Positions 27,753-38,780 of a DNA stretch of 64,000 nucleotides are shown here, in pieces. Made by a program: the position numbers and the translations under genes. The first letter of the stretch is position 1. Each line of letters opens with the position of its first letter. Source of the stretch: Isoetes taiwanensis (taxonomy: Eukaryota > Streptophyta > Lycopodiopsida > Isoetales > Isoetaceae). Under the pieces are notes generated by a model. The model ran no database searches. It was not told the DNA's origin and saw nothing but the letters and a program-made list of their open reading frames with translations. The DNA lies in the NCBI GenBank assembly GCA_021234155.1, contig JAJEKV010000017.1, positions 16,410,416-16,474,415 of the forward strand, written 5' to 3'.

Positions 27753-28864
27753 TTGGCAAAGAAGAACCTTAAGAAAAAGGTGAGGCTTGTGTCCCACAGG
27801 AGTGATAGTTGTGAGGTCACAAATCAGCCAAGAAGGTCATCTATTGTTGTTCTTTCGTTTAAATTTAGGCAGGCGGAATACTCCACATGTAGAATGCACG
27901 GTTTAAGAAGAACCCGAACCTTGGCCTCAATCTTCTATAAATTGCAGCATGGATTCATCAAGATCTATTGTAGATTTAATGGGTTTGAAGTGATGCATTA
28001 TAAATATTGAAGCCGACGAGCAATTGAGATCATTTTTACAGGACTTGCAAATGGCTGATTTATGCAGTGCACCAATCGATGGAGAAGATGTGCCATTGGA
28101 TGTGCAAAATGGTGAGGAGGACGGCCAAGATGTTGTGGTCAGTAAGGGGTCAGATCCGATAAATAAGGGGACAATTCCAATGGAGCTTGAGATTGAAGCT
28201 GAGGAGGGAGACAGCAGCAAAGACGAAATGTAAGTATCAGGGCCTTCAAGCAGCAGCCAAGAGTCTACAGCTGCATCACAACCACCAAATTAGAGATATA
28301 ATTATGGTAAGAAAAGATATTTTTGCCTTTGTATAGGATTGTAAATTCTCAGTGGACATGAGGGATAAGACTGTGAATTATCTCTTCAACAAGCATAGGA
28401 TCAAGGATAAGGTGGAAGATGTCACTAGGGACAGAAGACACATCAACCCAACTGGTCGATTACGTCTATGCAAAAATTCCAAAGCATTTTATCACAAGTA
28501 CGTTATTGATTTGGTATGGAGGTACAACAATGCACTTAGGGGGTTACTTAGGGCCTGCAGCAGGAGGGCGGAACTTGCATTTGCAAAAATGATGCAGGAA
28601 GATGAGAATAAGTCCTATGTAGCAAATTTTGTGCATACTCAAAAAATAGATTGGGAATTAAAGGAGGAGCCTACGATGTTAGCTATTAATGCCAGAATTA
28701 CACAGATTAGGGCTCAAGGAGCTGGCTTAAAATCTAAAGAAGAATCAGTAGATGAAGAAATTGCTGCAATAGTAGAGAATGATATGGATGTGGAGGAGAA
28801 CTTGCTCCACGAGAATCTAATGGCATGTGGGCAATACGAGGAAGTTGGCTCAATTAAAAGTTGA
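27753..28864 (+). CDS. Unidentified ORF group upstream of Ulp1-like exon
   Basis: Three consecutive plus-strand ORFs lie at 27753-28010 (basic), 28024-28233 (acidic) and 28352-28864 (170 codons). The last begins MDMRDKTVNYLF and ends in an acidic tail. A possible intron separates 28230 from about 28335. No family was recognised. Their position just before the Ulp1-like fragment suggests one decayed gene, perhaps a transposon that captured an Ulp1 protease, but this is inference. Confidence 0.35.
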
Positions 28865-29179
28865 TAAGGGTTTCACCTCATCTAGACTTAGACTTGGACC
28901 TGTTGTAGCACCAACTGATGGAGAATACTGATTGACATTATTGATGAAGCTGAGATAGAAACTAGCTTGGCCTTCTCCCCAAGCACGATCCTGGTGCACA
29001 CAACCCTGACTTTGAAACCCGAGTTTTCACTTGAAAAAACTATTTTGGACCTTGGTCTTCAACGGTAGAGTGTGAAGACTCCAAAGAAGAGGAAGTCAAT
29101 GCTTGCAGCATATTACAAATTCAGGTAGCCTCTATATATTAGAAGTGCCTTATGGAAGCAAGAATCATACGACACTGGT

Positions 29180-29293
29180 GAATTTTGTATAACTCGAAAG
29201 GATGTCATCACCTTTGAGACACTTGCATCATATATTCCAAAGCATGCATCCAGATCTTGGTTGAACGATAACCATATTGGTTGCTATCTAATG
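29180..29293 (+). pseudogene. Ulp1/C48 peptidase-like fragment
   Basis: The frame ending at a GTAAGT donor (29293-29298) reads TRKDVITFETLASYIP followed by SWLNDNHIGCYLM. This matches the N-terminal signature of Ulp1/SENP SUMO proteases (a leading Leu/Ile-rich segment, then WLND and an I-x-x-Y-L motif). The catalytic His, Asp and Cys regions were not found downstream, so only a partial domain is visible. Ulp1-like domains are known to be carried by plant Mutator-like and other transposons. Confidence 0.5.
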
Positions 29294-29729
29294 TAAGTCT
29301 TTTGTGGTCAATTACCTTATTGATTGCTAGTATTTTAACTTGTAATGTGCCATATATGGCTGCTGCATGATTTGTTTGTCGCATGTTAGCGAGGCTGTGA
29401 TGTAAAGGATAAGAATCTGGGAGAAACCTATAGAAGTGAAATACCTATGGGAGAATTGAGAGTAATGAATTGACAAAAACAAAGGCCTCAAAAATATAAA
29501 TGGGTCAAATCACGAGACTTGAAAGAAAAATGATTGAGAGCTATGGGAAAGAAGCCAAATATACAAGATTGTGGGAAAAATTTCTGTAACGAGGGCAAGG
29601 CATAAAAACTATCGTGGATATTATCATCAAGAAGGTAACAAGGGGAAAAGGAAGAAAGGGAACTATTAGAAAAAATTGACCATGGGAATAAGGGGAATTA
29701 TTTCAAGTAAGATCATAAATATATTCTAA

Positions 29730-29962
29730 ATGAGGTGCACCCTAGACTACCATGATCGTCGGATCCATCGATCCTAGGGCCCAGAATGCATGTTGGGGCC
29801 TCTGGATACCTCTCGTTCGCCTAAGGTTTTGAGGGAATATCGAACTCTATACGGCTTTGCATAAGATTTTAGAATATGAAATACGGGGGCTCGAACCTCT
29901 ACCAAAATAGCTCAATGTCCTAATAAGGCTACTTTAACCAATATACCCAGTGAGCTAATGTG
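29730..29962 (-). mobile_element. tRNA-derived SINE-like unit
   Basis: The minus strand of 29880-29960 has a tRNA-like head. The A box is TAGCTCACTGG and the B box is GGTTCGAGCCCC, about 60 bp apart. The sequence below it down to about 29730 could be a SINE body. No second copy, tail or target duplication was seen in the window, so the call rests on the head alone. Confidence 0.4.
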
Positions 29963-30639
29963 ATTATTTTCTATCTTGAATCTATGTTTTTTTTTTATAA
30001 TAACCCATTCAATTATTTTAGGGATATATGGTTTGTGGTTTCAGTAATTGTCATTTTTACATCCATATCAAGTCCCCCTGGAACCCCCTATTATTGTGCT
30101 ACATATGGGGTTACAATGAAAAAGTTACCCATTGGAAGAAAGGGCAATTGATTCAAGAAGCCAAAAGGGTTATAGAAACGGTTAAAGAAAACCATTGAAA
30201 CCAAAGAATATTTGTAACAAGAAGAAAAGAAAGCTTGCTCTTCCAATCAAAGCCTCACCCCAAAGAACCACCTATATGAATTTGATAACCTCATACCCAA
30301 ATCAGAGGCAACCTTTGGCGAAATGATCCATGGCCATCTAAGTGTGGGCCAAGGAAGAAATATGGGAAGGGCACCTCAAACAATCCCTCCCACGAAGATT
30401 GATACATTCAAGGATGATGGGTAGGAGATTGATGGTGATGACATGGCATGTGAAGATGGCAAAAGGCGGTGACATGGCATAAGAATGATGTAAGATTTGC
30501 CATACTGGCGATCTGTCCATGTAGTGCCTATGTAAAATCAAGGGGTCCGATGATATGGATGATGATGTATCCAACCAGAAAGAGGAATAAAATTTTGATT
30601 CTTGGATTCTAGTTCTCTCTAACATTTTCTTTTCCCAGC

Positions 30640-32940
30640 ATTACACTTTTCCCTCGGGTTGCGAGTATTGGTCGATATATTTTTGATGCATTGACCTGAA
30701 GCCACATTTATAGTGCTCGGGGAGGAGATTCGTTCAAAGAATGCTGACAACATTGGATAGAAAAAAGGAGCCAAGCCATGGCTAGAGAGAAGGTGGGTCT
30801 AATTCTCTCCGTCGATGTATGTGTGTGTGAGGAATGGAATCTAAGAAGGAGCACGATATAATTGTTGCAAGACAACAAAGGGAGAAGGAATTACGATTCA
30901 AGCAATGGGAAAAAGAAATGCGTCATGAAGCCGAATATTCTTTGGGAAAGTTTTAAAAATGCCCCTAATTTTTTGCAAAATTGCGAAAATACCCCTGTTT
31001 TAGCGGTATTTTTGGTAAAATGGCCATAACTTTTTCCTGATGTTCCAAATAGAAATGTGTCCTTCAAATGAATTATAGATGAGGATTCTTCTCATCAAAA
31101 CTAAAATCACCTGAATCGGAGTCTGGAATCACAAGTTACGTGAAATCGTAGACACAAAAAAATCGTAATCATAACTTACGATTTCGAACTCCAATTCAGA
31201 TGATTTTAGCTTTGATGGAAAGATATCATTCTCATCTATAATTCATCTGATAGACATATTCCGATTTGGATCATCAGAAAAAAGTTATGGTCATCTTACC
31301 AAAAATACCCTTAAAATAGGGTTATTTTCGCAATTTTGCAAAAAATTAGAGGCATTTTTTAAATTTGCCCGTATTTTTTGGGGTGCGAAGTGCGATAGAG
31401 ATTCTAATTTCAGAGAACACAAGCTCGCGACACCGACGGTACTGGTTGAGACTATAATGCCAACACAAAACCCAAAATTGCATTCTAAAATGGGAGATCT
31501 CAAGTACTCGAGATTCTATCCGGAGATGATGCCAATGGGTATTTTTATTCATTCCTAACCGTCAACATTGCAAATGGTAAAAATGATGTGGAAAGATTAA
31601 TATTATTTCTAGGTACTCTCCAAGGCTATGCAGTACGATGGTATTGGCAACTTCATCAGGCCACTCATTTAGCAAATTGGGAGACCATGAAAGATGCCTT
31701 CCTAAATTAATTCAGAGGGGTAGGATGTAAGGAGAGGATTATTCAAGAATTGACCCATATTAAATGCTTACCCAATGAAACTCTAAATAGTTATATCTTG
31801 AGATATAAAAGCTTATTGACCAAGAGAGATCCACTACTGACTGTAGAAGAGCAAGTTAGATATTTGTGGAATAATTGCCACTCTTGTTGTAGTTATTTGT
31901 AAGGGCACGCCAGCCAACTAGTTTGGACGATGCCACTAAGGTGGCGTCGCAATATGATATGCAGGATTCAAAGTGCACGGGACCTTGGCGATTCGTTCGA
32001 GTGGAGGAGGAATGGTTCCAACGGCAGCCAATATGTTCCAACCATCAGGAAGCGTAGATTATTTTTTACTTCAGCAACAAATGCAAAGCAACTTAGCAAT
32101 ACCATCTTCAATCCCTATTGTACCACCTTCGGTACTAGTTAATTCGGGAGAGACGACACCCAATGTTCCTGCAATAGTAAGCTCTAGTAATGTTGAGACC
32201 CAGATTGCTAAGGCTAAGGAAGATATTGTAGAAACATTGACCAAACAATTGTCCAAGTTATAACTTAACTGGGTACATGGAGTAGCGGGTAAGGTGCTTC
32301 AACAAAAAAGAACAATGTATGGTGCATGAAGTGTAGACCTGGACACCTTTTATAGGAGTGTGGAAACATAAGTGAGACATCCAAATCCGGAATTTTTGAA
32401 CAGAGGAATCATTTGCAGCTGCATGTTATTTTAATCCTAACTGACAAGGGGGCTCAGTACCTTTGCAGCAGATGCCACCACAAGCATCGTTTCAAGTTCA
32501 GCCCAAAGTAGAACCTATATATGTGCAAAACTAGTTGTATCTTCCATCCTATATTGTGTCACCATAACAAGTAGCGAAACCACGTCCTTCATACCGTCAA
32601 AGAAAATCAATACAATGTTACCGTTGCAGGAAACTTTGCACATATTGCTCCAGAATGCCCTAATCCGAGAGTGCCAGTGGAATAGTAACCAGTCTGCAGC
32701 ATTTGCTAAACCGAAGGCCTGCATACTCAAGCCAAATGTGCACACAAACTACAACATCAAAGAGAACTGGTGAGACAAAGGGTAGAAATCAGTAGTGGAT
32801 TCTAGCATCTATCCTCTACTACTTGGAAGACCATGGTTAATGTAAGCCCGTGACAAACATGATTGGTCCATTGAGTTATCGACCATTGGCGATGGTAATA
32901 ATGCAGTATCTATAAATGTGCGTATATCCCCTGGAAAGAT
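30640..32940 (+). mobile_element. Degraded LTR retrotransposon: gag and protease remains
   Basis: The plus strand shows broken gag from about 31530 to 31880, including LFLGTLQGYAVRWYWQLH and then LPNETLNSYILRYKSLL, typical of plant gag cores. A zinc knuckle (C-x2-C, then HIAPEC) is split by a frameshift near 32625-32665. A retropepsin C-terminal signature, YPLLLGRPWL, lies near 32812-32840. Stops and frameshifts are frequent and no reverse transcriptase remains. A foldback element is inserted in its 5' part (30944-31370). LTRs were not found. Confidence 0.6.
30944..31370. mobile_element. MULE-type foldback MITE
   Basis: A 427-bp near-perfect inverted repeat has arms of about 200 bp that begin GGGAAAG and GGGCAAA at the two ends. 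It is flanked by 9-bp direct repeats, ATATTCTTT and GTATTTTTT (7 of 9 match), the length expected for Mutator-like elements. It has no coding capacity. Partial relatives lie at 33630-33882 and 35258-35398. Confidence 0.75.
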
Positions 32941-33071
32941 TTCAGCTGTCAGACGAGTTCAAGATGTCGTTGGCACCTAGGGCGCTGTTCTTGGCCGTTT
33001 AGGGAGCAGCCGCCCTCCCTTCTGCCGATCACCACAACAGTTGCTTGTGAAGAAAGATTTGTGGCTTTTGA

Positions 33072-33525
33072 GGTGTGTTTGAGCCTAGGTTAGTATGTTT
33101 GAGCCTTAGGTGGCATGTTTGAGCCTATATTGCATGTTTAAGCCTATGTGGCATGTTTGAGCCAATGTTACATGTTCGAGCCTAGGGGCATGCTTGAGCC
33201 TAGGGGCACAACATTTCAACCATTAGAAAAGACATACAAAATCATCTTTCATCCTTAAAAAGAAAAACATCCGAAAGATAGATAGATAGATAGATAGAAA
33301 GAAGTGGCATGTTTGAACCTAGGGGCATGTTTGAACCATGTATCATGTTTGAGCCAAGGTGGCATTTTCGAGCCTAGGGGCATGTTTGACCCTAGGGGCT
33401 TAATTAAACCTAGCATACTTGCTGGAGTATGAGCTATAAAAAACATATGAAATCATATTTCATCCTTAAAAATAATAAATTGTTTGAAAGAGCAATTTTA
33501 TGACCCTAATGGCATGTTTGAGCAC
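33072..33525. repeat. 20-bp degenerate minisatellite (GTTTGAGCCTAGGGGCAT)
   Basis: About 14 imperfect copies of a 20-bp unit with consensus GGCATGTTTGAGCCTAGG occur in two blocks, 33072-33209 and 33304-33415, with a final copy near 33507-33525. Each block is followed by a related spacer ending TTTCATCCTTAAAAA, so there is a higher-order repeat of about 210-230 bp. The first spacer ends in a GATA microsatellite (33277-33298). Confidence 0.8.
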
Positions 33526-33629
33526 ATTTTAGTGTCATGACAAAAGACGCTCAGTGCGATCAATATACAGTCCAAATAGCATGTGGAACAGTGGAAACCC
33601 CTGGTGCACTCCCATACTACAATCGATGA

Positions 33630-33882
33630 GGTGACATGGAAATGATCATAACTTTTTGGCCATGATCCAAATAGAAATATGTCTTTTGGATGCATTGTAG
33701 ATGAGAATGAGATTTTTCCATCAAAGATAACATCACCTAAATTACGAGTTCAAAATCTTAACTTATGCTCTCCTAGACCCTTATAACCTTTTTATGTATT
33801 AAAACAACATAAATTGTGATTCTGGATTTTAATTTTACAATTTAAGATTATCTTAGCTTTGATGGGAAGAACTCATCCTCAC
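33630..33882. mobile_element. Truncated MULE-type MITE relative
   Basis: It carries the same left arm and loop as 30944-31370, for example CATAACTTTTTGGCCATGATCC and TTAGCTTTGATGG. It stops abruptly at about 33882, where GC-rich coding-like sequence begins. Confidence 0.6.
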
Positions 33883-33936
33883 CTGACAAGCCCCTGCCAT
33901 AGCCTAAACCTTGCTTGACGTGCCATACCCCCAGTC

Positions 33937-34652
33937 ATGGCCACAGAAGCATCCCAGTGTCCGGACTCACCCCTAGCAGGTGAGCTTCCACAGACCACAG
34001 CACCCCACCTCAGGCAAACCCCAGCACAACCTGCTGACCTCCCGCAGGCCGAGCCTGCCTGGGAAAACCAAGAAGGGCCACCAAGGAAGCGGCCCCGTGT
34101 AGACGCAGTGAGCAAGGGAGAGACATCCTCCATGAAGAAGGAGGCCCGGGCCAAGGCCCACACAGCCAGGCCGGCTCGGCAGCCGAAAGTTGGCTGCTCA
34201 GGCCCCACAGGGGCCCCTCTGATGGCGGAACCTTGGGCCGCCATCCAAGCTGGGGTTGAGGCCAACAGTGCCCGCATTGCGGGCCTGGAGACAGAGATGG
34301 AGTCTGCAACATCCCACGTGTTGCGCAGACAGTTGGTGATAGCGAAACAACAGATCACTGAGTTGGAGACCCAAGCACACCGGCTGGATGCAGCATCCGC
34401 TTGATGCACTCTGAGAGACAGCAAGACCGGCAGGTGCTCGCAGACATGCGGGCTCGCATGGATACCCTGGACGCTGCGAGACAGGACAGGGACCGGGCGG
34501 AGCGCGAGACACTTGCAACTACGTCTCAGCTCCGCATCGAGGTTGATGAGGCCAATGCCATGGCACGGCGCGCACAGGCCACACTCCAGTTGGAAGTTGA
34601 GGAGGCTACCGCTGCAAGACAGAGGTTGCAGGCCGCCTTGGAGGTGAAGTGA
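33937..34652 (+). pseudogene. Coiled-coil, NLS-bearing ORF of unknown family (frameshifted)
   Basis: The ORF at 33937-34404 (155 codons) has a Pro-rich N-terminus, a nuclear-localisation-like cluster (PPRKRPRVD) and the start of a heptad-rich helix. A shift of frame near 34395-34405 leads into 34401-34652 (83 codons), a continuous Arg/Glu/Ala-rich coiled coil. The two read as one protein broken by a single small indel. GC content is far above both flanks, so the segment was inserted. No family was recognised; an element structural (ORF1-like) protein is a guess. Confidence 0.45.
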
Positions 34653-35257
34653 TATTGGTTTTTAGTTGTCATGTATTTCTTCGTGATCTGCGTATATGGA
34701 TCGTATGGGGAGCATATTAATGTACATGGGTGTGAGGTGTAAATTCTATGAGCCTTGATCTGGCATATTCTAGAGATCATACCTTCATCTAATGGACACA
34801 AAAAAAACATTAACACATATAGGCATTAACACATCATCATTAGGCAATTCCGTCGTGCATGTGGCAGCATGAAGTTAGGGTATATTCTGATGTGGCATTT
34901 TATTTTTCGTTTTTTCTCTGATGGTGGAGCTCTGACGATGCTATGGTGTCTTGCCAGTTTGTAAGACAATGTTGTTGTCGAGCTCTGCTCTGGCTATGGC
35001 GCCTTGCCTCTCCCATCTGCAAGATTATAGCATCTTATCACAGCAAGAAGGAGAGGATTTCTTGAAATGAAATTCTTTTTTGGTTCTAGGTATCTTAGAT
35101 TGTCTTTTTGCTGCAAAATCCTTTCTTTTATTTTTCTGTTATGCAAGTTAAAGATCTTGAGGCCTGAAGCAAAGGTCTAGTAGTTCGTTATTTTAGTAAA
35201 AAGGAAAGAAAGATTGCAAAATGAATTATATATATATTTAGAAAGGCATCAGTGGTA
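34653..35257. other. Unassigned sequence
   Basis: AT-rich, with no gene or repeat recognised. Confidence 0.4.
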
Positions 35258-35398
35258 AATGGAAAAACTTTAAAATGCCCTTGAGTTTGTCAAATTTGTC
35301 GAAATGCCCTTAATTTAGAGGTATTTTTTGTGGAAATAATCGTAGCTTCTTGGTGATGATCCAAATGGGGATATATTCTTCAGAATCATTCTAAATGG
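35258..35398. mobile_element. MULE-type MITE arm fragment
   Basis: It resembles the left arm of 30944-31370: an AAAATGCCCTT start, then GGTGATGATCCAAAT. It ends where the LINE tail (GGAA repeat) begins, so the LINE probably inserted into it. Confidence 0.55.
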
Positions 35399-35586
35399 AA
35401 GGAAGGAAGGAAGGTTCTTTTATCGTCCGCAGAGGTCAATCGGCCTATGGGACCCAAATTACACGGGTGCAGCAAGCCCGTTGCTACCCGGATTAAAAAA
35501 TCCCCCCTTAGAAGAGAAAAACCGTCGCAGCAACAAGCCTGCTGGCAGCTGTACAAATATACATATACACATGAATTCCCGGCACC

Positions 35587-35835
35587 TCAGGTAGGCACCC
35601 GGGGGCAGAGGTGAGTCCGCAGATCCAAAACCTCCTGGAGGTAGGAGCCAAGGGATCGAACTGATGGCGTACTGAGTAGCTCGTGCAGGGGCAGACCAGG
35701 TCGCATCAAGAGAATGTAGCGAGCCCGAATCTGACTATAGACTGGACAGCTCTGGAAGGCATGGCTTTCATCCTCAACAACCCCCGGGGTGGGTAACACT
35801 GACAAAGCCTGTCCGGGCGCGGCTCTCCAACCCAC
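35587..35835 (-). pseudogene. LINE C-terminal segment
   Basis: An 82-codon frame contains EDESHAFQSCPVYSQIRARY, the characteristic region at the end of plant LINE ORF2. The expected upstream Cys pair is missing or in another frame. Confidence 0.6.
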
Positions 35836-36515
35836 CGGCCCCGCCTCAAGGCGAAGATGGTGGACCCCCGCTCAATGGACGCTGATGATCCTGTGCTTCT
35901 TCATGGGCAACCGAGAACGCAGTAGAGCCGTGGGCCTCGAACCGTGGTGGGGTTTATGTCTTTGTTTGTAGTGTGCCACCTTTACTGTTCCGGTAGCATG
36001 GTGGTCCCGAGCTTCCCGAGGAAACAAGAGTCCAAGTACCCCCTCGGCCTATCCCTATCCGGCATTGTGCACAGGACTGACGCGTATGTCGTCGTTCACG
36101 TTCAATGGCGCTAGCTTGGGCTCTCTTGTCCTTCCAACAAGCCCCGAGTCGTTCGCGAGCTCATCGCCACCGCGTAAGCCAAGTCGCGGGGAGTCGAGTG
36201 TAAGCCCATGTGGCCACCTTCCGGAAATAAACAATGTGTCTATCGAGGGGCGCATCTTTGCGGGGGCATGAATCACATCTCTCGCAACAAGATCGATATG
36301 GGCGGGGGGCTTGACCCCAAGTGCGTCAAAAATGCCTTTTGGACCTGCTCTAAGTCGTTCCAAGTCGCCAAAGACACCATTGGGCCCCACACCTCGACCC
36401 CATACAGAAGAACTGGCTCCACCGGTGCGGAACAAAATGTTTGGTGGCCCCGATCATCTGGCTTCGCCCACTGTGACTATTGTTTTGCATTATGCATAAC
36501 GCCTTCCAACTGCGG

Positions 36516-37402
36516 TCACCCGGCGAATGGATGCATCCCAATACATTGAGGACGGAAATTCCACCCCATGTACTTGTAGCTGGGTGTAACCTCTACCATC
36601 TGCCCCTGATAAGTGAGCGCCGGAGGTGTTGGATGACGTGAGGAGGATATGAGGACCACCTTAGTCTTGGCCAGGTTGACACGCATGTCCGTCGCCTGGC
36701 AGAATGTGTCCAGGGCATCTAGGTGTGCCTGCATGCCCTCTGGTGTATGGGCCAAGAGGTCCACATCGGGATGTATACCGTCCCCCCCATTGGCGCAAGC
36801 CGGGCTTTCAACCGGGTCAATGTAAAGTCCAAAAAGAGTGTGGGTGAGAGAGGACAACCTTGCCTAACTCCAATGCTACCGGCAAATGGCTGTCCTTCCG
36901 GTTGCATGCAGCACAGGCAGCTCTCGTGATGATCGTATAATCGTGTTACCGCAGATCCATAGGGAGCCCGGATGGTGCAATCGCCCACAACTTTTCCCCG
37001 GTATCTGCGTCGAAAGCTTTTGCAAGGTCCACAAAACGGCAATAGGTCCTCCCGACGGTTCTGCTTGTCCCCGACCGGGGCCCCGAGTGTGAAGATGTGA
37101 TCAATGGTCGAATGTCGAGGTCGGAAGCTTTTGCACGGGTAAGTGCCCCGACTTCCGCCTCGCCCATCCGTTTTTCTTTGTTCGAGAATGCGGCGCCGCG
37201 GCTTAGCAAACACCGGTGACCATGATGGTTCGTAATTGGGTCGGACCGATTGTGGGTCCCCCGCCTTGTAGATCGGAACAACCCCGCTTGTGGTCCATGG
37301 CCGGGGGAAAACCCTCTTGCGGTATACTGTTGAACGGGCGCGAAGGGCCGGGCACCATGGGCTGTCCCGCCCACTTGAGCAACTCCGGCTTGCGCGAGCC
37401 AT
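36516..37402 (-). pseudogene. LINE reverse transcriptase, frameshifted
   Basis: Two overlapping minus-strand frames (37402-36719 and 36857-36516) carry LINE RT blocks: GVVPIYKAGDP, FRPRHSTIDHIFTL, AKAFD (other frame, near 37000), GVRQGCPLSPTLF, and a palm region with VDLLAH where the YADD box is expected. The active-site box is degenerate and the frame changes at least twice, so the enzyme is dead. Confidence 0.75.
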
Positions 37403-37964
37403 CCAAGTCTGGCTGCCTTCCCATTAGCCAGCCCGGTGCAGCCCCTCTTTGACATCTTCTTACGTGATCACCCGGTGGTAGGCCGTATTCGCGAGGGGGC
37501 ACATCGTCAGGTGTTCAGGGGATCATAAAATTTATTCGCGTGTCTTTGCTCCCATTGCACCGCCCGTAATGTTCCCGTATCGTGCTTGCTGGCTGCGGTA
37601 CCACCGCCCGAAAAGTTCGGGTGGGCGTCCGGTAGGCCGAACATTTCTCCTTGGTGCCTTGCCGGTACCTTGCCTTTGTTTCCTTGAGGAAGGCGCGGTA
37701 ATGGCTGGTGGCACCGCTTTCGGCGTGTCGATCCGCGATGAGGCCAGTGCGGCGTTTTGCGTTCTTACACTTTCGACATCAAACCATCATTGCAGCGGGA
37801 AGGTTGAGGCCTCGATCTCTGGCATGGGGGAGGTCTCCCAAAGCACTTGTCTTCCACGTTGCGAGGAGCTCAACCCGGTGGTCGGGTTCTTTGCTCCGGC
37901 GTGTGGAGCTGGCGGTCGGGGGGCTTACTGCGAGCATGTCGGCGTAAGCCTCCGCCGCTCATAA

Positions 37965-38780
37965 TCAAAAGCAAACCGGAGGTCGGCAAGGTATGCTCTT
38001 GAGGGGGCCGTGAGCGGCCGCCGTGCCGGTTTCACATAGAGTGGGAGGTGATCCGAGTCGGCCTCCTCGTCCGACCGGCCCGTGCCGGCGTGAAAATGGT
38101 CGACAAGGTGTACATCTTCTTGTGACCACTATGACATAATCCACGACGCTAGTTCCGCCGCCGTGATTGTCCTGTCTGCAAGTGTACCCGTGGGAAGAGG
38201 GCCATTGTGGTAGGCCATTGCATATGAGCAGGTCAAAGATATCGCGACATCGGGGAGCAATTGTCTCCGCCGGGCGTGGTGACTGGACCGTCATCGAGTG
38301 CCGCGGTGCAAAGCCGCCTCTGCGGGATGCAACCGCAAAGACGCCATCCACGAGGGGGTCGGCCGCATGGCCTGTTCCACCCTCGTCCGGCGCATTGAAG
38401 TCTCCAAGGAGCATGACTCTGCCCATCCGCTTGTGCTGCTGTATGTCATCATATAGATCGACATACATGTCCATCCTGTCCACCTCCGGATGGCTGTGAT
38501 AGAAGGGACTCTCTGTATGGGAAACGTAGCAAGCAGCTAGGAAGAGAGGATCTCCGCTAGGGTGGTGCACTCGGATCCACAAGTAGCGGTTATGTCTGTC
38601 GGTCTTCTGGAGGGAAACCAAATGTGCCAAGGCTACCCGGTAGTAGCAGGCAACCCCAACGTGCCCACGTCTCTCTGTACAACCATTGAACACTGAGAAA
38701 TGCTGGTACCCTGGCAGATCGGGCAGCCTGTGGCCTAGGTGTTCCCATGTCTCCATGAGGAAGATGAGGTCCATGTCCAC
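37965..38780 (-). CDS. LINE endonuclease domain
   Basis: A 271-codon frame holds the exonuclease-endonuclease-phosphatase fold signatures: LIFLMETW near the start (catalytic Glu), LLGDFNAP in the middle (catalytic Asp and Asn), and SVVDYVIV near the end in place of the usual SxIDY/DH box. It nicks target DNA to prime reverse transcription. The preceding N-terminal strand (NCRG box) appears in another frame just upstream, near 38840, so a frameshift separates it. Confidence 0.75.
   Translation of the reverse strand: MDMDLIFLMETWEHLGHRLPDLPGYQHFSVFNGCTERRGHVGVACYYRVALAHLVSLQKTDRHNRYLWIRVHHPSGDPLFLAACYVSHTESPFYHSHPEVDRMDMYVDLYDDIQQHKRMGRVMLLGDFNAPDEGGTGHAADPLVDGVFAVASRRGGFAPRHSMTVQSPRPAETIAPRCRDIFDLLICNGLPQWPSSHGYTCRQDNHGGGTSVVDYVIVVTRRCTPCRPFSRRHGPVGRGGRLGSPPTLCETGTAAAHGPLKSIPCRPPVCF

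Noticed and set aside
33072-33525. CRISPR array
   Set aside because: The units are degenerate and directly adjacent with no unique spacers of constant length, and the DNA is eukaryotic.
33879-34424. A 181-codon minus-strand gene
   Set aside because: It is the antisense shadow of the coiled-coil ORF on the plus strand, which has NLS and heptad features.
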